From an uncultured Aquimarina sp. (GTDB taxonomy: Bacteria > Bacteroidota > Bacteroidia > Flavobacteriales > Flavobacteriaceae), in contig CANMLU010000011.1 in NCBI GenBank assembly GCA_947498815.1, forward strand, positions 62,001-126,000: a stretch of DNA of 64,000 nt, in the 5' to 3' direction. A program made the translations under genes and the position numbers. Numbering within the stretch: position 1 is the stretch's first letter; each line of letters begins with the position of its first letter. A model generated the notes under the pieces. That model saw nothing but the letters and a program-made list of their open reading frames with translations. It searched no databases and was not told the origin of the DNA. Shown here in pieces: positions 43,902 through 53,638 of this stretch.

Positions 43902-46313
43902 ATGAAAGCTTATTTTACTCTTGTATTCTTTCTTGTTACTCATATTATTTGTTCTCAATTTCTCGAAAAACAGAAAGATTTAACGGCATATAAAGGTTAT
44001 TTTAATTTCTATTATAACGAATCAAAGGATGAGATTTATGTAGAGGTTAATAAGTTAGATTCAGAATTTTTATATGTTCATTCTTTGGCTACAGGTTTAG
44101 GTTCAAATGATATAGGTTTGGACAGAGGTCAGATAGGGGATGGTGTGATCGTCAAGTTTAAAAAATCGGGCAATAAGTTGTTACTTATCCAACCCAATCA
44201 AAGATACCGTGCAATAACCGATAATAAATTAGAGAAAAGTAGTGTAGAGCAGGCATTTGCTTCTTCTGTATTGTTCGGATTTCCAATTAAGGAAGAGAAA
44301 TCTGGTACTTATATTATTGATATTACTCCATTTCTTTTGCAGGATACACATGATGTAATAGGTAGATTGAAATCACAGAAAGAAGGAACTTATGCCGTTG
44401 ATAAAAATCGTAGCGCTTTACATCTTGAAAATACTAGGGCATTTCCAAAGAATATAGAGTTTGAAGCACTAATTACATATAAAGGAACTCCAACGGGCTC
44501 TAATATTAGATCGGTAGCTCCAAATTCTAAATTTTTGACCGTGACACAGCATCATTCATTTGTTGAATTACCAGATGATGGTTTCAAAAAAAGAGCGTTT
44601 GACCCACGAAGCGGGGCATTTTCTATTTCATATATGGATTATGCTACACCAGTCCAAGAACCCATAATAAAACGGTATGTAGCTCGCCATCGTTTGGAAA
44701 AAAAGAATCCAAACCAAGCTGTTAGTGAAGCTAAAGAACCTATTGTTTACTATTTGGATCCAGGAACTCCAGAACCTGTCCGTTCTGCATTATTGGATGG
44801 TGCCAAATGGTGGAACCAAGCATTCGAAGCTATAGGTTATAAAGATGCGTTTCAAGTAAAGTTATTGCCACCGGGAGCGGATATGTTGGATATACGGTAT
44901 AATGTTATTCAGTGGGTGCATCGTTCTACTCGGGGGTGGAGTTATGGAGCTAGTGTGGTTGATCCGAGAACTGGTGAAATCTTAAAAGGGCATGTGAGTC
45001 TGGGAAGTTTAAGAATTCGTCAAGACTTTTTGATCGCTCAAGCATTATTGAATAGACCTTTTAAAGATAGTGATGATAATTATAACCCAATGTTGGAGAT
45101 GGCGTTAGCACGTATTCGTCAATTATCGGCTCATGAGGTTGGTCATACTATCGGCCTAGCTCATAATTTTGCAGCAAGTACCAATGGCAGAGCATCGGTA
45201 ATGGATTATCCACATCCAATGGTAACTTTAAAAGAAGGCAATATTGATTTGTCTAATGCATACGATACCAAAATCGGGGCATGGGATAAAGTTACTGTAG
45301 CGTATAGTTATTCAGAATTTGATGAGAATTTGAATGAGAAAGATGAACTCAATAAAATTTTGAATAGGGCTTATCAATCCGGTTTGCGGTTTATCACAGA
45401 TAGCGATGCAAGACCACAAGGAGGGGCTCATGAATTGGCACATCTATGGGATAATGGGAAAAGTGCTGTGGATGAATTAAAAAATGTATTGAAGGTACGA
45501 GAAGTGGCTATTGCTAATTTTTCTACTGATAATATTAGAAATAATGAACCTTATTCTGTTTTGGAAGATGTTTTTGTACCGCTTTATTTGTTTCATAGGT
45601 ATCAAACCGAGGCAGCTGTAAAGCTTATTGGAGGATTAAATTATAATTATGCGGTAAAAGGAGATCAACAAAGTGTTTTAAAAACAGTTTCTGTTAAAAA
45701 ACAAAAAGAAGCACTTAAACTAGTATTGCAAACATTGGCTCCTAAAACCTTGGCTATTCCACAAGATAAACTAGCTTTATTTCCACCTAGAGCGTTTGGT
45801 TATCATCGCACTCGAGAATCTTTTACCGGAAAAACAGGAGTCGGTTTTGATGCACTTGGTGTCACTTCCACGGCAAGTGATATGAGTTTGTCTTTATTGT
45901 TACATCCCGAAAGAGCCTCACGCCTAGTCCAGCAAAAAGGTTTAGACCAAAATCAGTTAGGATTATCTGATATGCTAGATGAACTAATAAGTTTTACCTT
46001 TGAAAAGAATCCAAAAAGTGATTATCAAAATGAAATTGCAAATACTGTTAAATCTAATGTCTTAAAACATTTAATGAGTTTAAGTAATAACAAAAAGGCA
46101 TACGCTCAGGTGAATGCAATCGCTTATTCTAAAATATTAGATTTGGCAACTCTTCTTAAAAACAACCAGGTAGGCTCTATAAACAAAATGTATAATACCT
46201 ATTATTTAAAACAGATTAATGACTTTTTAGAAAAACCTGAAAACTTTAAAGTAATACCTTCGCCAAAAATCCCGGATGGTTCACCTATTGGAAGTTTTGA
46301 GTGTGGATTTTAA
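43902..46313 (+). CDS. Zinc-dependent metalloprotease (DUF5117/DUF4953 family), exported
   Basis: The start at 43902 gives a signal peptide (MKAYFTLVFFLVTHIICSQ); the upstream ATG at 43866 is less likely. The 803-residue protein has a DUF5118/DUF5117-type N-domain (YKGYFNFYYNESKDEIYVEV). The protease domain has HEVGHTIGLAHNF, with three His ligands and the Glu (HExxHxxGxxH), preceded by GWSYGASVVDPRTGEI. A C-terminal helical part follows. This family is abundant in Bacteroidota; its substrates are unknown. It is 111 bases from the divergent prfB start. Confidence 0.9.
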   Translation: MKAYFTLVFFLVTHIICSQFLEKQKDLTAYKGYFNFYYNESKDEIYVEVNKLDSEFLYVHSLATGLGSNDIGLDRGQIGDGVIVKFKKSGNKLLLIQPNQRYRAITDNKLEKSSVEQAFASSVLFGFPIKEEKSGTYIIDITPFLLQDTHDVIGRLKSQKEGTYAVDKNRSALHLENTRAFPKNIEFEALITYKGTPTGSNIRSVAPNSKFLTVTQHHSFVELPDDGFKKRAFDPRSGAFSISYMDYATPVQEPIIKRYVARHRLEKKNPNQAVSEAKEPIVYYLDPGTPEPVRSALLDGAKWWNQAFEAIGYKDAFQVKLLPPGADMLDIRYNVIQWVHRSTRGWSYGASVVDPRTGEILKGHVSLGSLRIRQDFLIAQALLNRPFKDSDDNYNPMLEMALARIRQLSAHEVGHTIGLAHNFAASTNGRASVMDYPHPMVTLKEGNIDLSNAYDTKIGAWDKVTVAYSYSEFDENLNEKDELNKILNRAYQSGLRFITDSDARPQGGAHELAHLWDNGKSAVDELKNVLKVREVAIANFSTDNIRNNEPYSVLEDVFVPLYLFHRYQTEAAVKLIGGLNYNYAVKGDQQSVLKTVSVKKQKEALKLVLQTLAPKTLAIPQDKLALFPPRAFGYHRTRESFTGKTGVGFDALGVTSTASDMSLSLLLHPERASRLVQQKGLDQNQLGLSDMLDELISFTFEKNPKSDYQNEIANTVKSNVLKHLMSLSNNKKAYAQVNAIAYSKILDLATLLKNNQVGSINKMYNTYYLKQINDFLEKPENFKVIPSPKIPDGSPIGSFECGF

Positions 46314-46334
46314 ATAATTTTTAAAAGATAATTA

Positions 46335-47366
46335 ATGAAAATAGACCTTAGAAGCGATACAGTTACCAAACCAACTCCAGAAATGCTTCATGCAATGATG
46401 AGTGCAAATGTTGGAGATGATGTATATAAAGAAGATCCAACAGTAAACGAATTAGAAAAGAGAATTGCCAATATGTTTGGTAAGGAAAAGGCACTGTTTT
46501 TTCCGTCGGGTAGTATGGCGAATCAAGCGGCAATTAAATTACATACACAACCCGGAGAACAACTCATAGCAGATCAATATGCGCATGTGTATAATTATGA
46601 AGGAGGAGGGGTGTCTTTTAATAGCGGTGTTTCTTGCAAGTTAATAAATGGTCATCGAGGAATGATAACGGCTGCACAAGTCGAAGTCTCAATTAACCCT
46701 CCAGATTTTTATCATAGTCCACTTACGAGCTTGGTGTGTATAGAGAACACTACAAATAAAGGAGGGGGAGCGTGTTATGATTTTGAAGAAATAATAAAAA
46801 TAGGAAATGTTTGCAAAGATCATGATCTAGGATACCATTTGGATGGTGCAAGATTATGGAATGCTTTGGTAGCGAAAGGTGAAAGCGCTCAACAATATGG
46901 TGATGTATTTGATACTATTTCTGTTTGTTTAAGCAAAGGCCTTGGAGCTCCTGTAGGATCTGTATTGATAGGTGATGAAGATATTATGGAGAATGCAATT
47001 CGGGTGAGAAAGGTGTTAGGAGGTGGAATGCGTCAAGTTGGATATTTGGCAGCCGCAGGACTTTATGCTTTAGAACATCACATAACTCGATTGAAAGAAG
47101 ATCATCGAAAAGCAAAAGAAATAGGAAGGGTATTAGAACAACTTTCTTTCGTAAAACATGTAGAACCTATAGATACAAACATTATTATATTTACTATAGA
47201 AGGCAATGAAGAAGAATTTATTTCGCAAATGGCTTCGAAAAATGTTCATTTTTACGGAATGGGTCAAGGAAAGTTACGATTTGTAACGCATTTGGGTTAT
47301 ACAGATGATATGCATTCTGTTTTCCTTGAACTATTATCATCAAAAAAACTAGATAAAGTTATTTAA
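46335..47366 (+). CDS. Threonine aldolase family (PLP beta-eliminating lyase fold)
   Basis: The 343-residue enzyme cleaves L-threonine or allo-threonine to glycine and acetaldehyde. PLP lysine is Lys201 in [13 protein letters not shown]; Asp170 and Arg173 in LDGARL contact the cofactor. [12 protein letters not shown] at the start is the family signature, and [11 protein letters not shown] forms the phosphate site. The last eight codons and the stop lie inside a 46-base palindromic terminator (47342-47387). It follows the zinc protease gene by 21 bases and may be in its transcript. Confidence 0.92.
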   Translation: MKIDLRSDTVTKPTPEMLHAMMSANVGDDVYKEDPTVNELEKRIANMFGKEKALFFPSGSMANQAAIKLHTQPGEQLIADQYAHVYNYEGGGVSFNSGVSCKLINGHRGMITAAQVEVSINPPDFYHSPLTSLVCIENTTNKGGGACYDFEEIIKIGNVCKDHDLGYHLDGARLWNALVAKGESAQQYGDVFDTISVCLSKGLGAPVGSVLIGDEDIMENAIRVRKVLGGGMRQVGYLAAAGLYALEHHITRLKEDHRKAKEIGRVLEQLSFVKHVEPIDTNIIIFTIEGNEEEFISQMASKNVHFYGMGQGKLRFVTHLGYTDDMHSVFLELLSSKKLDKVI

Positions 47367-47387
47367 ATAACTTTATCTAGTTTTTTT
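47342..47387. terminator. 46-base perfect palindrome overlapping the threonine aldolase stop
   Basis: Every base pairs with its mirror partner around 47364/47365 (core GTTATTTAAATAAC), and the left arm encodes the last residues of the aldolase. Runs of A and T on both sides make it a bidirectional terminator. Confidence 0.9.
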
Positions 47388-47405
47388 ATATCATTAAGAA
47401 AAAGA

Positions 47406-47726
47406 TTAGACCTCTTTAGTATCTGCCCCTGCAGCATTTTCTTTTACAGAATTAATGCCATTTTCCATACCAGATTCCGAAGAATACATTTGACTGCTTC
47501 CAATTACCTGACCATTCCCTGCTTTCAAATTAAAAAAGAACTTACCATTTTTTGCAGTTTTACGTTCATAGCGTCCATCATCAGAGGAATTCTTTTGTAC
47601 AGAAGCTATTCCATTTTCTGCCGCTGATTTGCTGTTATATACTTCGCTGGTTAGGATGACTTGCCCATTTTTTGCCTTTAAAGTAAAATGATAATTAGAT
47701 CCTTCTTTATTTTTGAGTTCGAACAT
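47406..47726 (-). CDS. YegP family (DUF1508) protein
   Basis: The 106-residue cytosolic protein consists of two tandem DUF1508 units, each with the core FxLKAxNGQVIxxS, a YxS turn and NGIxSVxxNA (TLKAKNGQVILTSEVYNS and NLKAGNGQVIGSSQMYSS). The family forms a paired beta-alpha fold; its role is not known. It converges on the threonine aldolase gene, sharing the palindromic terminator. Confidence 0.93.
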   Translation of the reverse strand: MFELKNKEGSNYHFTLKAKNGQVILTSEVYNSKSAAENGIASVQKNSSDDGRYERKTAKNGKFFFNLKAGNGQVIGSSQMYSSESGMENGINSVKENAAGADTKEV

Positions 47727-47954
47727 AGTGTTAAATTTTTATTGTTTTACCTTTTCTATAAAATTATGTAATTAAAAGCAAAAAGAAAAATGTAAAATGA
47801 AGTTGTGCTATTTCCTAATTGTTTTTTATCGAAAAAAAATACAGATTGTCGAGAATTGATAATTTATAGCCATTCAAAAGAGAGCTGTTGTTTCTTGTAG
47901 GGATTAATTTCGTATCTTATTAATAACTAATTATTTACCATTAAATCATCAACT

Positions 47955-49058
47955 ATGAAAAAAATCGCACTTGGGGCATTGCTTCTAATTTGTGGGTTCA
48001 ACGCAAATGCTCAACAAGATTTACCAGCCAACCCAGAACCAGGAAAATGTTATGTTCGTTGTACTACTCCTGATGTATACGAAAATCAAACAGTAAAAGT
48101 ACAAGTTACACCAGAGTATAAAAAGTTAAAGACATTTCCGGCTACTTATAAGACTGTTACTGAAAAAGTAATTATAAAAGAAGCTTCAAAGAAACTTGCA
48201 GTGATTCCTGCAAAGTACAAAACTGAAACCGTTACTTTTATTAAGAAACAAGGAGCTTCAGCTCTAAAAGTCATTCCGGCAAAATTAGCAAGTGGAGCAG
48301 AAACAGTCGAAATAAAGCCTGCTTATGCGCAATGGGAATTGGGAGCTCCAGCTCCAGATTGTGCTTCTAGCAACCCTGATGATTGTCGTTACTGGTGTTA
48401 TAAAGGGTATCCTGCAGAGTTTACAACAGTACCTGTAAAAACTCTAGGAGCAGATGCATCAACGCAAAGCTCTTCAATTGCCGAGCAAACGGGTACATAT
48501 ACAAAAAGAGTATTAGTTGAACCGGCGAGAGTCGTAGAAGAAGTTATTCCAGAAGAGTACGGTACTGTAACCAAAACGGTTCTTGCAAAAGATGCCTATA
48601 CAGAAGAAGTAATAGTGCCTGCTACTTTTAAAGAAGTTTCTAAAGAAGTATTAACTCAAAAAGGAGGATTAACTACTTGGAAAGAAGTTGAATGTTCTTT
48701 GGTAGAGTACTCTGCTTTACCAATTAACTGGAATTTAGGAAGTGCTACATTAACTCCACAAGCAAAAAGTATAATTGATACAAGATTAATGCCTGTGTTA
48801 GCAAATAATGCTGGAGCAAAAATGGAAATTGCTTCTCATACAGATGCAAGAGGATCTAAAACAAATAACAAAGCACTTTCGGATAGAAGAGCGCAATCGG
48901 TTGTAAACTACTTGATTGCTAAAGGAGTAAACGCAAGTCGATTGGTTGCCAATGGATATGGAGAAACTAGACTAAAAAATAGATGTGCCGATGGTGTTAC
49001 TTGTACAGAAAGACAACATGCATCAAACAGAAGAACAGAATTTAGATTAATTCAATAA
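47955..49058 (+). CDS. OmpA-family outer membrane protein with unusual N-terminal repeat region
   Basis: The 367-residue protein has a signal peptide (MKKIALGALLLICGFNANAQ). Residues 30-255 are not a barrel: they hold several imperfect repeats of the form YKTVTEKVIIKEASKKLAVI or YGTVTKTVLAKDAYTEEVIV, with Cys pairs (KCYVRCT, CRYWCYKG). The C-terminal OmpA domain has ASHTDARGSKTNNKALSDRRA and ASNRRTEFRLIQ, plus a Cys pair (RCADGVTC). It is a periplasmic, peptidoglycan-binding protein. It has a shared terminator with the thioredoxin-like gene. Confidence 0.9.
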   Translation: MKKIALGALLLICGFNANAQQDLPANPEPGKCYVRCTTPDVYENQTVKVQVTPEYKKLKTFPATYKTVTEKVIIKEASKKLAVIPAKYKTETVTFIKKQGASALKVIPAKLASGAETVEIKPAYAQWELGAPAPDCASSNPDDCRYWCYKGYPAEFTTVPVKTLGADASTQSSSIAEQTGTYTKRVLVEPARVVEEVIPEEYGTVTKTVLAKDAYTEEVIVPATFKEVSKEVLTQKGGLTTWKEVECSLVEYSALPINWNLGSATLTPQAKSIIDTRLMPVLANNAGAKMEIASHTDARGSKTNNKALSDRRAQSVVNYLIAKGVNASRLVANGYGETRLKNRCADGVTCTERQHASNRRTEFRLIQ

Positions 49059-49076
49059 TTAACCTTAAGCGTTAAT

Positions 49077-49110
49077 AAAAAATGCCCGATACGTTTATCG
49101 GGCATTTTTT
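49077..49110. terminator. Bidirectional terminator
   Basis: AATGCCCGATA pairs with TATCGGGCATT, with A and T runs outside. It overlaps the stop codon of the convergent thioredoxin-like gene. Confidence 0.85.
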
Positions 49111-49564
49111 ATTTTTCAAACTTTTCGAGCAATTCAAAATAATACTTAGGATCTCTTAAAGAGTTATAGCCAGAAACTTCGTCAAGAAGCTTTCCTTTTG
49201 GTGATAAAATAGTGACCAAAGGAAATGATTTGTCTTTATTGTATTTTTCCAATAATTTATAATTATGTTTCCGTTGTTGATCAGTTAAAAGATCCTGGTT
49301 TCTCGGAATATCAACAACAAGAAATACATATGAACTTTTGTATTCTTTAAATTTTTTGGTGTTAAAAAAATCTTCTTTTAACATTATACACGGTGTGCAC
49401 CAGTCACTACCAGTAAAATACATTAAAATAGATTTACCCTTGGTGTCTGCAATATGCATTGCTTTGTCAAAATCTTGCACCCATAAATTATCTGTCTTCT
49501 TAATAGCATCTTGAGAAAAAGAAAACATTGATGTAAAACACAGGGTCAGTAAAATATATCTCAT
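49109..49564 (-). CDS. Thioredoxin-fold protein, exported
   Basis: The 151-residue protein has a signal peptide (MRYILLTLCFTSMFSFSQ), then a thioredoxin fold with the redox motif CTPC in GSDWCTPCIMLKEDFF and the cis-Pro in KSFPLVTIL. The pattern resembles the DUF255/thioredoxin_7 group found in the periplasm of Bacteroidota, likely a disulfide reductase. Its partner is unknown. Confidence 0.9.
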   Translation of the reverse strand: MRYILLTLCFTSMFSFSQDAIKKTDNLWVQDFDKAMHIADTKGKSILMYFTGSDWCTPCIMLKEDFFNTKKFKEYKSSYVFLVVDIPRNQDLLTDQQRKHNYKLLEKYNKDKSFPLVTILSPKGKLLDEVSGYNSLRDPKYYFELLEKFEK

Positions 49565-49629
49565 TTCAATTTATATTAATAATCGAACAATTAGTCATGC
49601 TAATTATGGTATTACTAAATTGATAAAGC

Positions 49630-49956
49630 CTATTTCATAAAAGAATCCATCCCAGGAATATTTGGCATTCCTTCTTTAGCCGCTGCGGCCAATTCAGATT
49701 CTTGTATTTTGGTAGCCTTTTCAATAGCCTTATTTAAAGTCAAGATCAAATAATCTTCTAATTGCTCTTTATCAGCTAGTAAACTATCATCAATAGTTAT
49801 ACCATTTATTTTTCTATTGGCTGTTATAGTAACCTTCAAAAGATGATCAGTACTACTTTCATCAATTAAAACGGTGTCAAGCCTTTTTTTCGTTTCTTCA
49901 ACTTTTTTCTGGGCTTCTTTCAATTTACCCATCATTCCCATCATATCTCCGAACAT
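49630..49956 (-). CDS. YbaB/EbfC family nucleoid-associated protein
   Basis: The 108-residue protein has an N-terminal Met/Gly/Lys helix ([21 protein letters not shown]) and the conserved core [19 protein letters not shown] with [16 protein letters not shown]. The C-terminal Pro-Gly-Met stretch (NIPGMDSFM) is also typical. It binds DNA as a dimer in the nucleoid. It lies 65 bases upstream of the thioredoxin-like gene on the same strand. Confidence 0.93.
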   Translation of the reverse strand: MFGDMMGMMGKLKEAQKKVEETKKRLDTVLIDESSTDHLLKVTITANRKINGITIDDSLLADKEQLEDYLILTLNKAIEKATKIQESELAAAAKEGMPNIPGMDSFMK

Positions 49957-50132
49957 GCGTGTGTTTTTTAGTTTATAATGACAAAATTAATGTTTTGACT
50001 TTTAATAAACCAGTAGATTATTATGAAATGAATTATGGCAATTATCAAGGTAATAGACACATTTTATCAGATTGTTGAATAATATTATTAGAAATTGGTA
50101 TAAACTTCACATATTATCTTTTTATTATGACT

Positions 50133-50140
50133 TATTTTTG
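50133..50140 (+). promoter_or_regulatory. Promoter -7 element (TATTTTTG)
   Basis: TATTTTTG matches TAnnTTTG and ends 31 bases before the TTG start of the S9 peptidase gene. It supports that start; a -33 box is not obvious. Confidence 0.5.
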
Positions 50141-50171
50141 CAACTTCGTGTAAAATAATACTGATATAAAT

Positions 50172-52232
50172 TTGGAAACAAAAATTCAGACCCCAACAGC
50201 AGACAAGAGACGTATTAATCTTGAAAAGCATGAAGATGTTCGAGTTGATAACTATTTTTGGCTAAATGATAGAGAAAACCCTAATGTGATTGATTATTTG
50301 AAGCAGGAGAATGATTATAACGATAGGATGACTGCTCATACAAAGGATTTTCAATCAGATCTTTTTGAGGAGATGAAAGCACGCATCAAAGAAGACGATT
50401 CATCTGTACCTTATAAACTCAATGGTTATTGGTATATCACACGATACGAGAAAGGTAAGGATTATCCAATCTATTCACGTAAGAAAGAAACACTAGACGG
50501 ACCAGAGGAAATACTTTTTGATTGTAATATAGAAGCCAAAGGGCATAATTATTTTAAAATGGTCGGGCTTAATATAAGTCCGGATAATAAACTTGTGGCT
50601 TTTGGTGTTGATACCGTTAGTAGACGAAATTATACCATACGTATCAAAAACCTTGAAACGGGTAAAATATATCCAGAAGTTATTGAAACTACTACAGGAG
50701 GTAGTACATGGGCGGCAGACAGCAAAACTCTATTTTATACTAAAAAAGATGTCGAAACTTTAAGATCAGATAAAGTTTATAGACATGTGTTAGATACGCC
50801 TGTTACTGAAGATGTTGAGATATATAATGAGACGGATGATACTTTCTATACGTTTGTGTATAAAACCAAATCAAAAAGGTTTTTGGTTATTGGTTCTGGC
50901 AGTACTCTCACTACCGAGTATAGGATATTAAAAGCTGATGATCCAATGGGAGAATTTAAAGTTTTCCAACCAAGAGTCAGGGGGCTTGAGTATGGAATCG
51001 CTCATTATAACGATCATTTTTATGTGTTAACCAATGCCGATGATGCTAAGAATTTTAAATTAATGAAGGTTTCTGAAGATAACACATCAAAAGAGAATTG
51101 GAAAGACGTTATCCCACACCGAAAGGACGTTTTGTTGGAGGATATCGAGATTTTCAAAGATTATTATGTTGTTAGTGAGCGAAGTAATGGCCTTAATATG
51201 ATTAATGTTAAGCGTTGGGATGGAAAAGCAGATTATTATTTACCTTTTGATAACGAAACGTATACAGCTTATGTGAGTACAAATCCTGATTTTGATACGA
51301 AAACCCTTAGGTATTCCTATAATTCATTAACCACCCCTAATTCTGTGATCGATTTTGACATGGAAACAAAGGAAAAGCAAATCAAAAAAGAGCAAGAGGT
51401 TCTAGGTGGAAAATTTGACAAAAACAATTATGTTTCCGAAAGAATATGGGCTACTGCTATTGATGGTACCAAAGTTCCTATTTCTTTGGTGTATAGAAAA
51501 GGAATTCAAAAGAACGGGACGAATCCTGTTCTACAATATGCATATGGTTCATATGGGTCAACAATTGATCCTTATTTTTCTACTGCTCGTTTAAGTTTAC
51601 TAGACAGAGGTTTTATTTATGCTATTGCACATATTAGAGGAGGAGAATACCTTGGAAGGTCATGGTATGAAGATGGAAAACTGTTTAAGAAAAAAAATAC
51701 ATTTACCGATTTTGTCGATTGCTCCAGGTTTTTAATAGAGCAAAATTATACTTCGCCAGATCATTTATATGCTATGGGCGGCTCGGCAGGAGGCTTGCTA
51801 ATGGGAGTGGTAGTGAATATTTCACCAGAGTTATATAATGGTGTCGTGGCAGCAGTTCCGTTTGTTGATGTTGTTACAACAATGCTAGATGATAGTATTC
51901 CACTTACTACCGGTGAGTATGATGAATGGGGAAACCCTAATGAAAAAGATTATTATGAATATATGAAATCCTATTCTCCATATGACAATGTTCATGCTCA
52001 GGAATACCCTAATATGCTTGTTACAACGGGTTTGCATGATTCTCAAGTGCAGTATTGGGAGCCGGCGAAATGGGTGGCAAAACTTAGAGAGTTAAAAACA
52101 GATGATAATTTATTACTCTTGCATACGAATATGGATGCGGGCCATGGTGGAGCTTCAGGAAGATTCGAAGCTTTAAAAGAAGTGGCAGAAGAGTATGCCT
52201 TTTTATTAGATTTGGAAGGCATAAAGTGTTAA
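50172..52232 (+). CDS. S9 family serine peptidase, oligopeptidase B type
   Basis: The enzyme cleaves short peptides, usually after basic residues. The 686-residue cytosolic protein has no signal peptide. The N-terminal seven-bladed propeller is followed by the hydrolase domain with Ser538 in GGSAGG, Asp623 in LHDSQVQYWEP and His658 in DAGHGGASGRF. The GG-xx segment GLLMGVV follows the nucleophile. The start is TTG at 50172, the first codon after a run without in-frame ATG, supported by the -7 element at 50133. Confidence 0.94.
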   Translation: METKIQTPTADKRRINLEKHEDVRVDNYFWLNDRENPNVIDYLKQENDYNDRMTAHTKDFQSDLFEEMKARIKEDDSSVPYKLNGYWYITRYEKGKDYPIYSRKKETLDGPEEILFDCNIEAKGHNYFKMVGLNISPDNKLVAFGVDTVSRRNYTIRIKNLETGKIYPEVIETTTGGSTWAADSKTLFYTKKDVETLRSDKVYRHVLDTPVTEDVEIYNETDDTFYTFVYKTKSKRFLVIGSGSTLTTEYRILKADDPMGEFKVFQPRVRGLEYGIAHYNDHFYVLTNADDAKNFKLMKVSEDNTSKENWKDVIPHRKDVLLEDIEIFKDYYVVSERSNGLNMINVKRWDGKADYYLPFDNETYTAYVSTNPDFDTKTLRYSYNSLTTPNSVIDFDMETKEKQIKKEQEVLGGKFDKNNYVSERIWATAIDGTKVPISLVYRKGIQKNGTNPVLQYAYGSYGSTIDPYFSTARLSLLDRGFIYAIAHIRGGEYLGRSWYEDGKLFKKKNTFTDFVDCSRFLIEQNYTSPDHLYAMGGSAGGLLMGVVVNISPELYNGVVAAVPFVDVVTTMLDDSIPLTTGEYDEWGNPNEKDYYEYMKSYSPYDNVHAQEYPNMLVTTGLHDSQVQYWEPAKWVAKLRELKTDDNLLLLHTNMDAGHGGASGRFEALKEVAEEYAFLLDLEGIKC

Positions 52233-52320
52233 TTAAAAAATTTAATGTAACTTCGTACCGTTTTTTAAGCAGTTTGTGGATCCCCCGTTTTATTCTACAA
52301 AACTGTTAAATCACAACTAT

Positions 52321-53361
52321 ATGAAAGAAAATATACAGGCTTACAATAATGTTCTTGAACTTATAGGTAATACTCCACTTGTAAAACTGAACAAAATTAT
52401 GAAAGGTTTTCCTGGAAATTATTACGCCAAAATTGAGTCTTTTAATCCAGGACACTCCACAAAAGATAGAATAGCACTTTACATTATAGAACAAGCTGAA
52501 AAAAAGGGAATCCTTAAACCGGGAGACACTATTATAGAAACCACTAGTGGTAATACTGGTTTTAGCTTGGCAATGGTTAGTGTAATTAAAGGATACGAGT
52601 GTATCTTGGCAGTAAGTTCGAAATCTTCGAAAGATAAAATTGCTATGCTCAAAAACATGGGCGCCAAGGTTTATGTTTGTCCTGCACATGTAAGCGCAGA
52701 TGATCCAAGATCTTATTATCAAGTAGCAAAAAGATTACATGAAGAAATAAAAGGATCGGTATATATAAATCAATATTTTAATGAATTAAATATTGATGCG
52801 CATTATAATTCGACAGGTCCAGAGATTTGGGATCAAACTAACGGGCATCTTACACATTTTGTAGCATGTTGTGGAACCGGAGGAACAATATCGGGTACCG
52901 CTAGATATTTAAAAGAGCAAAATCAAGACATTAGAGTATTGGGAATAGATGCTTACGGATCAGTACTCAAAAAATATCATGAAACCAATGAGTTTGATGA
53001 AAAGGAAATTTACCCGTATCGTATCGAAGGGTTAGGAAAAAACCTGATTCCTAGTGCAACAGATTTTGAAGCTATTGATAGATTTGAAAAGGTTAATGAC
53101 GAAGATAGTGCTCATACAGCAAGAGAATTAGCTAAAAAAGAAGGTATGTTTTTGGGATATACTAGTGGAGCAGCAATTCAAGGTATAAAACAATTGGCGA
53201 GTCAAGGAGAATTTGATGAAAACAGTAATGTTATAGTGATTCTTCCTGATCATGGCTCAAGGTATATGAGTAAGGTATATAGTGATGACTGGATGACAGA
53301 ACAAGGCTTTTTTGATAGTCAACATGAAGCAGACGCTACTGAAGTTCAATTTATTAAATAA
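52321..53361 (+). CDS. PLP-dependent cysteine synthase family protein
   Basis: The 346-residue fold-type II enzyme has PLP lysine Lys48 in NPGHSTKDR, the acyl-serine loop TSGNTG (75-80) and the phosphate loop GTGGTISGT. The start is ATG 52321, with the longer alternative at 52276 lacking support. Related enzymes make cysteine, cystathionine or, in sulfonolipid producers, L-cysteate. The HxT-like variation (GHSTKD instead of GSVKDR) sets it apart from typical CysK/CysM. The alpha-oxoamine synthase lies 277 bases downstream, after a terminator. Confidence 0.88.
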   Translation: MKENIQAYNNVLELIGNTPLVKLNKIMKGFPGNYYAKIESFNPGHSTKDRIALYIIEQAEKKGILKPGDTIIETTSGNTGFSLAMVSVIKGYECILAVSSKSSKDKIAMLKNMGAKVYVCPAHVSADDPRSYYQVAKRLHEEIKGSVYINQYFNELNIDAHYNSTGPEIWDQTNGHLTHFVACCGTGGTISGTARYLKEQNQDIRVLGIDAYGSVLKKYHETNEFDEKEIYPYRIEGLGKNLIPSATDFEAIDRFEKVNDEDSAHTARELAKKEGMFLGYTSGAAIQGIKQLASQGEFDENSNVIVILPDHGSRYMSKVYSDDWMTEQGFFDSQHEADATEVQFIK

Positions 53362-53386
53362 TAGAAAAAACCTTACCAAGATTTTT

Positions 53387-53418
53387 AAAAGCATCCCATA
53401 TTAATGGGATGCTTTTTT
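53387..53418 (+). terminator. Rho-independent terminator
   Basis: AAAAGCATCCCAT pairs with ATGGGATGCTTTT, T-run after. It separates the cysteine-synthase-like and alpha-oxoamine synthase genes into two transcripts. Confidence 0.85.
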
Positions 53419-53638
53419 ATTCTAGAATTTCTTCAATAATCATCTTTAATTTTTGTTATAATAATTAACGATTTTGTATCATAAATTATTTGTAATGTGC
53501 AGATAAATAGGTGTTTCAGGATATTTTTAACTGAATAATTGTTAAAATAACATTTTATAAAAGTGATTTCAAATATAATTATGTCATCAAATCAATTTTC
53601 CGTATTTTCGCAAACTTATAAGAAACAATTTTTGATAG

